The translations under genes and the position numbers were made by a program. A stretch of 64,000 nucleotides of DNA from Plutella xylostella. Its lineage: Eukaryota; Arthropoda; Insecta; Lepidoptera; Plutellidae. The notes below the pieces were generated by a model. The model was not told the DNA's origin, did no database searches, and was given only the letters and a program-made list of their open reading frames with translations. Of this stretch, positions 1 to 12,300 are shown piece after piece. Each line of letters opens with the position of its first letter. Position 1 is the stretch's first letter. The stretch is taken from assembly GCF_932276165.1 (NCBI RefSeq), contig NC_064004.1, forward strand, positions 1,808,001 to 1,872,000, in the 5' to 3' direction.

Positions 1-180
1 TACAGGGTGTTGCAAAAAGGGTATACTAAGCCGCAACCTACATGTGCAGCACTTTATATTTTATTGTGTGATATTCAAATACAATGTAATATTGTGAAAG
101 AATAAATTAAATGAAATAAGCCCGAAAATGAATTCAGAATTTCAAAATTCGCGAAATAAACCTTTTTGCAACACCCTGTA
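1..180. mobile_element. MITE with TACAGGGTGTTGCAAAAAGG inverted ends
   Basis: Perfect 20-bp inverted ends at 1-20 and 161-180 around a non-coding AT-rich core. The TA at each outer edge suggests a Tc1/mariner-type TA target. Related copies lie at 14766-14924 and, diverged, at 42960-43092. Confidence 0.85.
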
Positions 181-411
181 CATGGGTTTTGGGCATAGGT
201 CCCATAGAATAAAAAAATGACATTCTGTGGTAGGAGTTTGGGTGAATCAATGAAATGTTACAATGTATTGTACTACCATTTGCGCAACACCTTCAGAAAA
301 TTACACTTTCGTCTTGGATCTTTAAAAGGCATACAAGCCATCTCAAAATGATCATAATTTCTAGCCATGATTTTTTAATAAGAAACAGCACATGCAAACA
401 GCTAATGTGTA

Positions 412-540
412 GATGCTCTGTCGATCAGTACACACACCAATGTGTGTGTGACTTTTGCAACAGAGCAAGATAAAAGCATGGAACCAGCTAGCCCCGACTT
501 ATGTCGAAGGCTTTCCTAGATACCATGCAACAAGATTACT
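412..540. repeat. Dispersed ~125-bp repeat, copy 1
   Basis: Runs from ATGCTCTGTCGATCAGTACA to ATACCATGCAACAAGATTACT. Nearly identical to 12998-13125 and more distantly related to 2793-2914 and 4138-4258. The class is not recognised; all copies share TGGAACCAGCTAGC and TTTCCTAGATACCA. Confidence 0.75.
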
Positions 541-1365
541 AATAAATACAAAAAACAGTTTGCCTGACTTTAAATTATATTGATAAAACGAATTACTTAT
601 TTATTATTATTATTTATTTTATGGAAAACTTACAGCTAAAATTTAACAGTATAACACAAAAAATAAACAGTTGAAAACCAATTACTAGTTTTCACTAATT
701 GATAATTACGAAATATCTGTATGAAAGACTGCATGTTAAACCACCTATCCAATGTCCAGCAGTGGAATATGAACGAAATTTTTCAATAATAAAATAAGCA
801 ACGTGGGAAATATTCGATTACCTGTCACTATTATCTAATATCATAAAGTAGGGCTTGGCTTCTTTAGGGGAACGAACTTTGGTCCCTTATCTCACAGATA
901 AGAATTCTTTACGTATGCGGTACCAGTGCGTAGTGTTGCATAATCTTGCTTGATATTGAAATAATGAGGAATTAAACTTAGATATTTTTTAAACACACTA
1001 TCTTTTTCTGCTTTTGATTGCCTAGTATCCTAGTGTGATAAAAAATGAATTAAAATCGAATAAATAAGCCCCGGAGATTGCCGCTGATTGCCACTTTGAT
1101 GACGTATTTTGCGCCACAAACACTCTATCGACGTCACTGTGACGTCATTCGCACATGTAGGTATTTGTCAAAGTTCCAACGCGTATTATACAGGAATATG
1201 CGATATAACTTGAGTATTTTTTTTAAATTTTAAATAGCCTAATTGTTTTATTACTGCTGGGCAAAGGCCTGCACTTCTTTCTTGCTGACCCTTAGATCCT
1301 GCGCAGTTTCGAAATAATCTTTACTTAGCTAAAACAATAAAAGGCATCAAAACAAATTATAAACC

Positions 1366-1900
1366 AAAATGGTTCCAGAATTGATCCCTGAGGAGCGCCT
1401 GTTTTTAATATTAACTATTACAGCAATAGACTAATGTCTGAAATAAAAAATATTCTATTCTTTACATAAATTTAGGCCCTTATATCTTATCAGGTATAAC
1501 AACGGCACAATGTTCATTAAATGCTAATTATTGATATAATAACAAACAAATATGGTCCTGAAATCGATCCCTGAGGAGCGCCTATTTACACACCCCCCTT
1601 ATCCCACCAGGTACCGACGGCAAGATGTACTCCCCGTCTCAGATCGGAGCCTTCGTGCTGATCAAGATGAAGGAGACTGCCGAGGCCTACCTGAACACCA
1701 CGGTCAAGAATGCCGTGGTGACGGTGCCGGCTTACTTCAACGACTCGCAGCGACAGGCTACTAAGGATGCTGGTAGGTTTTAGAATTAAATAGCTTTGCG
1801 GTCGAAAAAATGGGGAGTGTCTGCTCCGTATGTGACTGTTTTTAACGTTATGAAGTATTCAAGTCAGGATACTAAGGATGCTGATAGGTCATAATCATCT
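1366..1900 (+). repeat. Diverged duplications flanking mortalin exon 1
   Basis: Two related stretches lie before the exon. Both carry ATCCCTGAGGAGCGCCT (1382-1398 and 1566-1582). In each, a pyrimidine-rich acceptor-like run follows: CCCTTATATCTTATCAG before 1495, and CCCTTATCCCACCAG ending at 1610, the real acceptor. After the false acceptor, the bases resemble a decayed start of exon 1. Downstream, 1865-1892 resembles the last bases of exon 1 plus its donor, with the GT changed to AT. These look like old tandem copies of exon boundaries. Divergence makes the limits approximate. Confidence 0.5.
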
Positions 1901-3339
1901 TGTACTTCTACTTCTGGAGCTAGGTCTCTTAGGAAGAGCGCCACACACTCTGTCTTCGGCCTTCTTCATCCAGCCACTACCTGCTACCTGTCAAAGGTCA
2001 TCGGTGCAGATGGCCGGAGGGCACTTCTAAAATAGCGTAAATTTTGCAATGAATTTGACACATAAATAACCATGCCCATAAACATGACCATTAGTTGGAC
2101 CCTAAACTCAACTTGAGGGCCTTAGTCAAGTATCGACTGTGCTATATATATTATCTTGTGTTCTAACAGTATGTCTGTCTGTTCAGGTCAAATCTCTGGT
2201 CTGAACGTGCTGCGAGTGATCAACGAGCCCACCGCCGCCGCGCTCGCCTACGGCATGGACAAGACTGACGACAAGATGTGGGTATTATTAATATTATGAT
2301 GACCAAAATTTTATAAAAAACTAGCTGTTCCCGCGAGCTACGCTTCGCCTTAAAAAGTTTTACCGTGGGAATTCCAGGATAGACCATATGTATACCAAAT
2401 TTCATTCAAATCCGTTCAGTAGTTTTGGCGTGAAAGAGTAACAGACAGACAGACAGTTACTTTCGCATTTATAATATTAGTTAGGAAGTTAGGATAGTTA
2501 GGATTCACGAGAGTTGGCCAAAATGGCAATCCGCATGTGGAGTCTTACGGTTTGCATATTATAAGGGACTGCAGCGCAAAAGTCGACCATATGAATGAAT
2601 ATGCTGCCTGTTGCGGTATGGCATAGTAAGCGATAGTACTAATCAAATACGGTGCTTCTTTTACGCTGCGGTTCTTCATAATGTGCTTGGACTCCTAAAC
2701 GAATGATAAGGGAACAGTAGGAGCGTGTCAACGCCTCCATAGACCAATAGCGACCAAGCCAACTACATTCCCAGTTCATACATTATATTAAATGCGTTGT
2801 CGATCAGTAGCGAGCGCCTGTGCGCCGCCGCTTTTGCAACAACGCAAGAGAACTGCGTGGAACCAGCTAGCGACGACTCATGTCCACCGCTTTCCTAGAT
2901 ACCACGCTACATTTATATCACCTCAGCAGTTTACTGCTGGACGTAAATTTCTCCCAAAACACGACACTGGATCCTATCGCCCGATGCCGTCGCGCCGTGG
3001 CCCGTGGGCAGTCAGCAACTGACGCTAATCCTAATCTGACCACCACAGAGTCAAACCCAAGATGCGCTATAATGTCTAGTGTTTGTCACCCACGCGCTAA
3101 GAAACACACTATAACACGGAAGATCTACTTGTACTAATCTTTAATAATAATAATATGTGAAGACATCTGACACACGGCCATCCGACCCAAGCTAGGCGGT
3201 GCCATGGTAATATGGGTATTGACAGCTGATGTATATCTACACCGGAGATCGAACCTGGGCCTTCGGCATAGCAGCAAGGGTCACTAACTACCACTATTCA
3301 ATCGTCTAATCTCCCCTTTTTCCTACCAGTATCGCAGTA

Positions 3340-3374
<35 letters not shown>

Positions 3375-6300
3375 CCTCGAGATCCAGAAGGGCGTGTTCG
3401 AGGTGAAGTCCACCAACGGAGACACGCTTTTAGGAGGAGAGGACTTCGACAACGTGCTCGTCAACTTCCTGGTCGATGAGTTTAAGAAGGATGTGAGTGT
3501 TTTTGTGTTGATTCTTTTTTATAAAATTAGCTATTAATACATAGATAACATAATATATAGTACTCTATGCCCACGACGGCAATCTCCGAAGGTGAGAGCC
3601 ACGGGCTTTGCGCCGTACATTTGTACTCATGTGATAGATCGCGAGCCGTAAGGTCTTCTTTAAATTGAGTATTTTTTTAAAATATTTTTATGCTTATCGC
3701 TTCGAGCCACCCGCTTTTCGCTGCTAATTTGTAAACTCACTAACGAACAAAGTTAGACATAAGTTTTAATTTGTATGTAGGTATTATTATCTTTTGCATG
3801 AATGAATTGCACTTAGACTGCACAATGCACATCTAGAATCTAGGTGTGCAGGTTTCCTCACCATGTTTTCCTTCATCGTAAGAGCACAACAATACAATCA
3901 AAATGCATATCCATCTGGAATTCTATTATTATGACGGTACTATAAAATTTTAATGGAGTTTCCTCATGAGATTTCCGGGATATAAAGTATCATATCATGT
4001 ATTAATCCAGGGTGTCAGCTAACAACGCACCAAATTTCACATACAACCGTTTTCCTGTGAAAGAGTAACACACGTCCATACTTACTAACTTCAACTTTTA
4101 TAATTAGCTTTATTATTAGTAATTAATGAAGATAAAAGCGTTGTCGATCAGTAGCGTGCGCCTGTGCGACGTGGCTTTTGCAACAACGCGAGAGAACTGC
4201 GTGGAACCAGCTAGCGACGACTCTTGTCCACCGCTTTCCTAGATACCACGCTACATTTACCCTTTGATGTCAAACTAAAACCAACCAATATTCATATTTG
4301 TTTTTTTTTATAAATAAGCATTACAAATTCAATACTGACACTTAATTTTGAATATGAACCTATACGAAACACGAAAGCTATAAATAGCTATAGTACCTCC
4401 TCAGTTGACCTTTTTACTAATGCTATTTGAAATAAACTATAGTAACAGGCAAACAGGTTGCCCACTGATCAATCACACAATCACTATCACACCCCATCAC
4501 GTCGGCACTGGTGGGGAATGGGTCTCCTTCCAATGAAGGAAGGGTTTAGGCGTAGTCCTCAAGACAATAATCAACAACCAACTAATCTAATATTCCTTTT
4601 CCCCCTACAGCAAGGCATAGACCTCCGCAAGGACGCGATGGCGATGCAACGGCTCAAGGAGGCGGCGGAGAAGGCCAAGATCGAGCTCTCAGGGTCCGTG
4701 CAGACCGACATCAACCTGCCCTACCTCACCATGGACGCCGCAGGGCCCAAGCACATGAATCTGAAGGTAGGTCGTCATCATCAGCATGTCATACATACTT
4801 AAATGCTCACGAATCACGTAATCCCCGAAGGCGTAGTCAGAGGTGACTCGCAAGCCAGTCACCCACTTTTCGAGCCGTATCGCCGTTTTTGAGTGACTAA
4901 CATTGTACTTAGGGTACGCAACCAGAACCTAGATGTGCGACCTCACGATGTTTTCTTTCACTGGCATAATGTAATTTTATTGTATTCTTTTACGTAGGGC
5001 CCCTACTTAGAACCGCTTGGTGTGCACGAAAGGAGTCTACAGATTCACATATCGAGCTTTAAAACCATCCTTGAGCATTCCATGAATTTTTTATCACTTA
5101 AAAAATGTTTTATGCACTGTAGGAAAGCGTGAGTCAAGCTTCTATTGAGTTTGTTCTCGAGACAAACAGTGCTATAATAATACAAAGCAAAACCACCTGA
5201 CAGTTTGTGCCATTATTCTGACAGGTCAAAAGATTTTTGTTACATTTCTAGATCTTTCTGGAATCATTCCAACCTTAATATATTGTTTATTATAATATTA
5301 GTATTATACAGATCCACAGAAAATACATTCAGACTTGGAACAATGAAAAAAAAATTCCCTTATCTTTTACAGGCTACCTTTAGGTTACATAATATAAAAG
5401 TGAATATAATGGAGGGCCGAACCTACACAACTCATTCCACACACAATGTCAATGCATTTCAGCCTCTATTATAGTCACACACAAACCAACAGAAACCTAA
5501 ACTACCCTTTTTCATACTTTCAACTTCATTTCTATGCGGTTGTCTGGAAGAGATTACTTTTAGTAGTCAGACCGCTGATTGTACTATTTATTTTCTTTTC
5601 TATGTTTGTGAAACTGTTTCTGTTTGTGTGCAATAAAGAGTCATCTTTATCTACCTTTTCCCGCCAACAGATGACCCGTTCCAAGCTGGAGTCCCTAGTG
5701 GGCGACCTGATCAAGCGCACGGTGGCGCCCTGCCAGCGCGCGCTGCAGGACGCCGAGGTCACCCGCACCGACATCGGCGAGGTGTTGCTGGTCGGAGGCA
5801 TGACTAGGATGCCCAAGGTATGTTGGGAGTCCGGGGAATTGTCTTCCGCGATGTAGGTTTTGATATAAACATGCTGAAATCTTGAGTGAACTGATCAAGA
5901 GAGAAGTAAAGGACGCCGAGGTCACCCGCACTGACATCGGCGAGGTCCTGCTGGTTGGAGGCATGACTAGGATGCCCAAGGTACGTTGAGAGTCCGGGGA
6001 ATTCTCTTCCGCGATGTAGGTTCAGAAGTTGTGTTAATTCCCTTGGAATTTATTTGTTTTAATATGCTGAAATCTTGGTGAACTTATCGAGAGCGCTCTA
6101 AAGGATGTCAAGGTCACCCGCACCGACATCGGCGAGGTCCTGCTGGTCGGAGGCATGACTAGGATGCCCAAGGTATGTTGGGAGTCCGGGGAATTCTCTT
6201 CCGCGATGTAGGTTCACAATTAACTTCAACATAGTATAATAATCAGGTTTTTGGTTGGTGATCTCATTAGGAGAGCTTTAAAGGACGCCGATGTCACCCG

Positions 6301-9300
6301 CACCGACATCGGCGAGGTCCTACTGGTTGGAGGCATGACTAGGATGCCCAAGGTATGTGGTGATTCCGGGGAATTGTCTTCCGCGATGTAGGTTCACAAT
6401 GACATCAACCCCACACTCACTCACTTAACTTCAACACTGGTGACCCCGACGTGATTAAAACATGCGTCGCTACATTCACTTGGAATTTGTTGGGTTAATA
6501 TGCTGAAATCTTGTGTGAACTGATCAAGAGCGCTCTAAAGGGCGTTGAGGTAGCCAGGACCGACATCGGCGAGGTGCTGCTGGTCGGAGGCATGACTAGG
6601 ATGCCCAAGGTACGTTGTGGTCCTACATCGCGTAAGACAATTACCTTCATTGTTGGTTTATAAATGCTGGAGTTTAGTTAGTTGTTGAGCTAATCAAGAG
6701 AGCCCTGAAGGAAGCTAAGGTCCCATCAGGACGAATATAGGCGTATGGCTGCTAGTGTGTGGCACTGGTATTCCTAGGTTACCCAACGTTGAGGTTGGTC
6801 CTACATTGTGGAAGCGAAAGTCCCTTCATTTATGTAACGCATTTTGTAAAGTTATGCATTGTTATACGGCACCTTTATGCACAAGTCACAGGTTATTTAT
6901 TTAATAAGTAGCTTGGGACAGTCTTTTAGACAGGTGCCAGAGCAATGGGGCTATATTCCCTGGTGGTACCCATGTATCTCCAGGTTATACGCTCACGAAC
7001 ACTTTATTCTATAACTATTATACTAGAAATTATTCTTGTTTCAACTGAGTGAGTTCTTGATTCAGCTATTATGCTGAAAAAAACACTTGCATGTCTCTTT
7101 ATATGAGACTAATATGATTATGTATTTGCCTTGTTTTACGGTATGGTACAGTTTTACGGTTCCAATCGAGAGATCCATTTACAAGTACCCCATTGTAGAA
7201 CAGAATACCAGACAGTTTATCTGTGTGACTAGTTTATATGACTACTAGAATAACTTAATTAAATTAGATAGCTCTATAATTTACTCATAAAACACTTTTT
7301 TGGTAATCTGTGGTTAACTGTGTTGATAGTACATTCGTTACTATTTAATTCCATTAGCTTAAATATATTTTACTATTGTTTGTTAATCTTAAAATTATAA
7401 AAGAATATAATAGAATAGAATATCATTTTATTGGACGTAAAAATATATTGTCATAATACAATGTATAATATGACTTTACCAACATTTCACAAAGGCCCCG
7501 TCATTAAGGAGGAAGGAAATGGCGAAAGAAACTCCTCGAGCATAGATAGTATATTTTTATTTTATGATTTTTTTTTATTTATTAGGGAAGACAAACATCC
7601 ATACATTGGAAATCTTATAAATAACATAAGTAAGAAAGAAATATAAATGTACAGCCCACAGCGTCATCCACAGAATTATAAACTATACCATTTTCCAGGT
7701 TCAAAGACATGGGTGACACTTTAAAATTTTCCATTTAACGCATGAATACTATTGCAAAATCTGTCATTTTATTGACAATGACCACAGATAATATATATTT
7801 CTAGAGTACGCACTTTGGTAAAATGGAACGTACTAGAGATGCGACACATCAAAGTCGACATTCTGAAATCGATTAAAATTTATACAATATTAGAATTTTT
7901 ACAACATGACTTTAAGAAATTCTAAGTCAAGTGACCAACAAATTTTATATGGAGAACCATTTTTAGGATACATCAGATTCTGAGAGCAATAGCAGTAGTA
8001 GCATATACTGAAAGCGGCAATTATAATGTGTTTTCCGAAAATACGAATAAATTCATATTTATATTAATCTATGGAGTATATACAAATCGATAGGTTCAAG
8101 TCGATAGGATTTCACTCTCAGACATCTCTAGAACTGTCAAACTCAAAACGTCCCACATATCATAGGCTCTGAAAAATGGTATAAAGTGGTGTCAAGTTGA
8201 GAGGTTATATAAAATAAAAAAAAAACACGCACTCACGCCTGTACTAATGTACTCCCTTGCGGCGTAGGCAGAGGTGCATTGCTGCACCCACTTTTCGCCA
8301 GAGTGTTATGTTAGTCCCAATGTAATAGGGGGCGGGCCTATTGCCATTTTACGGGCACATCCAAGACCACATATGTTATATAAAATAATCAATTAAATTT
8401 AGCGATGACAAAAAAACAATAGCTACTATACTTAATATTTAAAGAAACCTGAGACTATCGTATATAGTGGTGGGAAAAACGGCTACATTTTGATAACACG
8501 CTACAGACGCTATGTTACACATTTATAGCAGGTTATTTAATCCGCTAGGTTATAACGATATTGAAGAGCAAAAAAAAAATTGATGAAAAAAAAAATTGAT
8601 GAAAAATCAATGAACTTTCCTTCATACTTTACAGGCTTAGGACTGTCTATAATGGCACATCACTGTTTCCATAATGGCACATCACTGTTTCTCTTCATTT
8701 TTATGAATTATTGTCAAACGTTCTTTAATTGCAATAACTATTTACACAAAACACTTTAAAACCACAAAGTAATATCCTTTCAATGTTTCATCCACTTACG
8801 AAAACACACGTAAAGTAAAGATATGTAGGTAAATTGTCCAGTCAAAGTTCAATCACACACAATCACAAAACATTTAAAATACGAAATTGTCCTCAGAACC
8901 AAATTGTCCGTTAGAAAGTACCTATTTACACTTACACAAACACTATTTATTATCTATTATCAATTTTACACTAAACCTAAATAAACACTATACCTATTTT
9001 AATACGTTACTATTTAAACTATTTATTATTATGAATATTTACAAATATTTATTTACAGCACGCAAATGCAACAAAACAAACAACGCGATCGTAATTCGTA
9101 ACGTTGCGCGAGGCACAATTAGCATAGCGGCCACCCGTGGCCGTTGCCAAATCGCGACTGCGGAGCTAATTTCAGCAGATAGCGGAGCGCTATTGCGTAG
9201 TGAAGCTTGCAGCTTCGCAGCGTCTCGCTCTCTCACACGCGAGTCGCGCGACGTTGCACCGTTGAGAGAGCGAGACGCTACAAAGCAAGTGAATATCGCC

Positions 9301-12300
9301 TGCGGTTATCGCGCGCCACGTCTCGCGCGCGGCTGCGAGAAATAGCGGAGCCGCTCCGCTATTTCTAGCAGTAGCGTCGTGGCAACGGCCGCGGGCAGAC
9401 GCTGTCCAATTTTGCGAGCTAAGATCGCGAGGGCGCGTCGCGTTATAATTATAGCAGCATTTGCGCGTTCATAAAGCGAATGCTATTCGTTGCGAGCAAA
9501 TCACTTGCTATGTTTTTTAGCTATATGTTATATTAACCTCCACTAATCGTATATCTAACGTGAATGTTCGTCGTCAGGTACAATCGACCGTGCAGGAGAT
9601 CTTCGGGCGCGCGCCGTCCCGCGCCGTCAACCCTGACGAGGCGGTCGCTGTCGGCGCCGCTGTGCAAGGTATGTGGGTAGTATGGATAAGACATAACGGG
9701 CCTTACCACAAAAACTTAGGCAGTATTTAACAAGTGTTTAGCGCTGTCAAATGCCTACAAAATCTGTCAAATTTCGTTTTAAACACTTGTTAAACAGTGT
9801 TTAAAGATTTTGTGGTAGCACAGAACAAGTCTTAGGCCCAGTTTCACCATACTCTGTTCATCAACACCGCTGCTAAATTATCACAAGGGAATAGTGACTT
9901 TTGACACATCTCTCAAGAATTCAATATGGAAATTTTATTTTAGATGACACTTATAATGTAACAGGGGTTTTAATGAACTAACCAGAGTATGGTGAAACTA
10001 GACCTTATAGGCTTGCAGAAAGGAACTTTAGGCTAATGTCAGCATTAAATCTGTGCTTGCCTCTTTCTGTCGGTATACTGTCAAAGCAAGGCAGCAATAC
10101 ATTTTAAGGTCGACATTTGAATAAAGAAACAAGGCACCTTTATGCACAAGTCTCAGGTTATTTATTCAATAATTAGCTTGGGACAGTCTATTGGACAGGT
10201 GCCAGAGCAATGGGGCTATATTCCCTGGTGGTACCCGTGTATCTCCAGGTTATACGCTCACGAACACACAACACATACCTACAGTTCATTAGTTAGCTTT
10301 TACTTGTATTTTATTTAGAGTATTGAGGCTTGCCCCGAAAAAATACATTTTTTACGTAACTTAGCTGCCGCTACATGGGTTGGTTATCGACGTAGATAAA
10401 CGTCACTATTTTGCGATGCTCCATACATACGGCTCTGTGATTGGTGGTACGCGCATTAAATAAGATTATCGACATTGATAACGAAGCCGTGGAGCGGCTG
10501 CAGGGATACCTTAAGTCTCCAGACAACTGCGGACAACGGACCGCATTTCAACTGCGATCCGTCTGTCTAGATACTAAGATACTTTTTTCATACACATCAA
10601 ACTACAATAACATTTCCCCCCACCAGGTGGCGTGCTAGCGGGCGACGTGACCGACATCCTCCTGCTGGACGTGACCCCCCTGTCGCTCGGCATCGAGACC
10701 CTCGGCGGAGTGTTCACCAAGCTCATCACCAGGAACACCACCATCCCCACCAAGAAGAGCCAGGTCTTCTCCACCGGTGAGTGTAGTTGTTGTTGAAGTT
10801 CCGAAGGTAAACAACAGATGGCGCTAGCATCACTGCACGCTAGCAATCAACAATCGACGTCGATGACCAACAATCCTGAAGCAACATAGTTTATCTGTCG
10901 TAACATCTGCTTCGATAACGAATCCGTGTAGCGGCAGCAGGAATGGTTGATTGCTAATGTGCGGTGTTGGTACGGTAGCTGGTCGCCAGACGAAACCAAA
11001 CTCCAAACGTACCCGTGTCTTAGTATGCGACCCAGCCCTGACCGCTATTCAGACTTTATGAAACAGGGGCCATTATGCGAGTATACTAACAAACCCATGT
11101 CATTCCAGCTGCTGACGGTCAGACCCAGGTGGAGATCAAGGTGCACCAGGGCGAGCGCGAGATGGCCGCCGACAACAAGATGCTGGGCCAGTTCTCGCTC
11201 GTGGGCATCCCGCCCGCGCCCAGGGGCGTCCCACAGGTACATAAACATGACGAATGTTGATGGGTAAATTTGTGAGTCCAGAAATTAGGAAGGAAACTTA
11301 AATGATTGCTACTAATTTATAACAATTCGAAAATGAAAAAAATTCATGAAATCAATGCAAAATATAATAATATCATGAGGTAATTATCATTGTATGTAGA
11401 AGTATACTCACATCAATATGAAAATAATTACCTACATAACTTTTGTAGCCAAAAAAGTTCCGACTGTAAACTGTTCGATAGATTAATCTCTTCAACCATA
11501 AGAAGAGGAGCTGCCGATATTTCGTATTTAATCAATATAATTAATGGTAAGACTGATTGCTCAGATCTGGTCGCAAAGCTTAAATTTTATGTCCCTAGTC
11601 GCCTACCCCGTCACCATTCCATTATGCAAATTCCACTTGTAAAAACTAATTATAGACAGAATTCATTTTTTATACGTGCGAGTAATTCACTTAATAAAAT
11701 TTATAGCGATTCAGAGTTTGATCCATTCAGTAAGAAACATAGTAATGTTAATAGATACCTAACAGTTGCTTTTGTGAACAAAAAAATTTAAGTCAGTCTA
11801 AGCCTAAGACAGTCTACCTAATTATCTTATCTAGTTTTAGTTAACTTAGTTGTTTTTATTAAGTAAAGATATTAGTGTTTTAGTATTAGTGTGTGTTACA
11901 GCTGGTGTCGTGTAACGCCTAGGTATAATAACTAAGGATTGAGTTCTGGAACCGGTCTCAGCGCTGAATAGCGAAGAGATGGGTTCTAGAATGCAATCCT
12001 TGCCTTTGGAACCATATGTGGGAACTTGTAATTGGCTAGTAGCTGTTTACCTGATATGTTCATATTGTGTTGTAGCTGTAAGTTCTCCAGATATTATAAA
12101 ATAAAATAAAATAAGTGTCGAAGCATACTATGGCGAAATCACGTCGCGTTTTTTGTCCTATACATTATTCGGCGGTGGAACTTGTCGCGTGGTTTAGACC
12201 TGGTATGTATAGACCGTAACACTGCCGGCTACCTACCTCTCTGAAGTCTCCGCTCCATCGGCCGAGATGGCGTCCCACGCTTTTTATTAACTATATGCCA

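Noticed and set aside
8887..9345. 152-codon frame in the mortalin intron
   Set aside because: The second half lies in the CpG-rich foldback; the first half is AT-rich DNA with no coding character.
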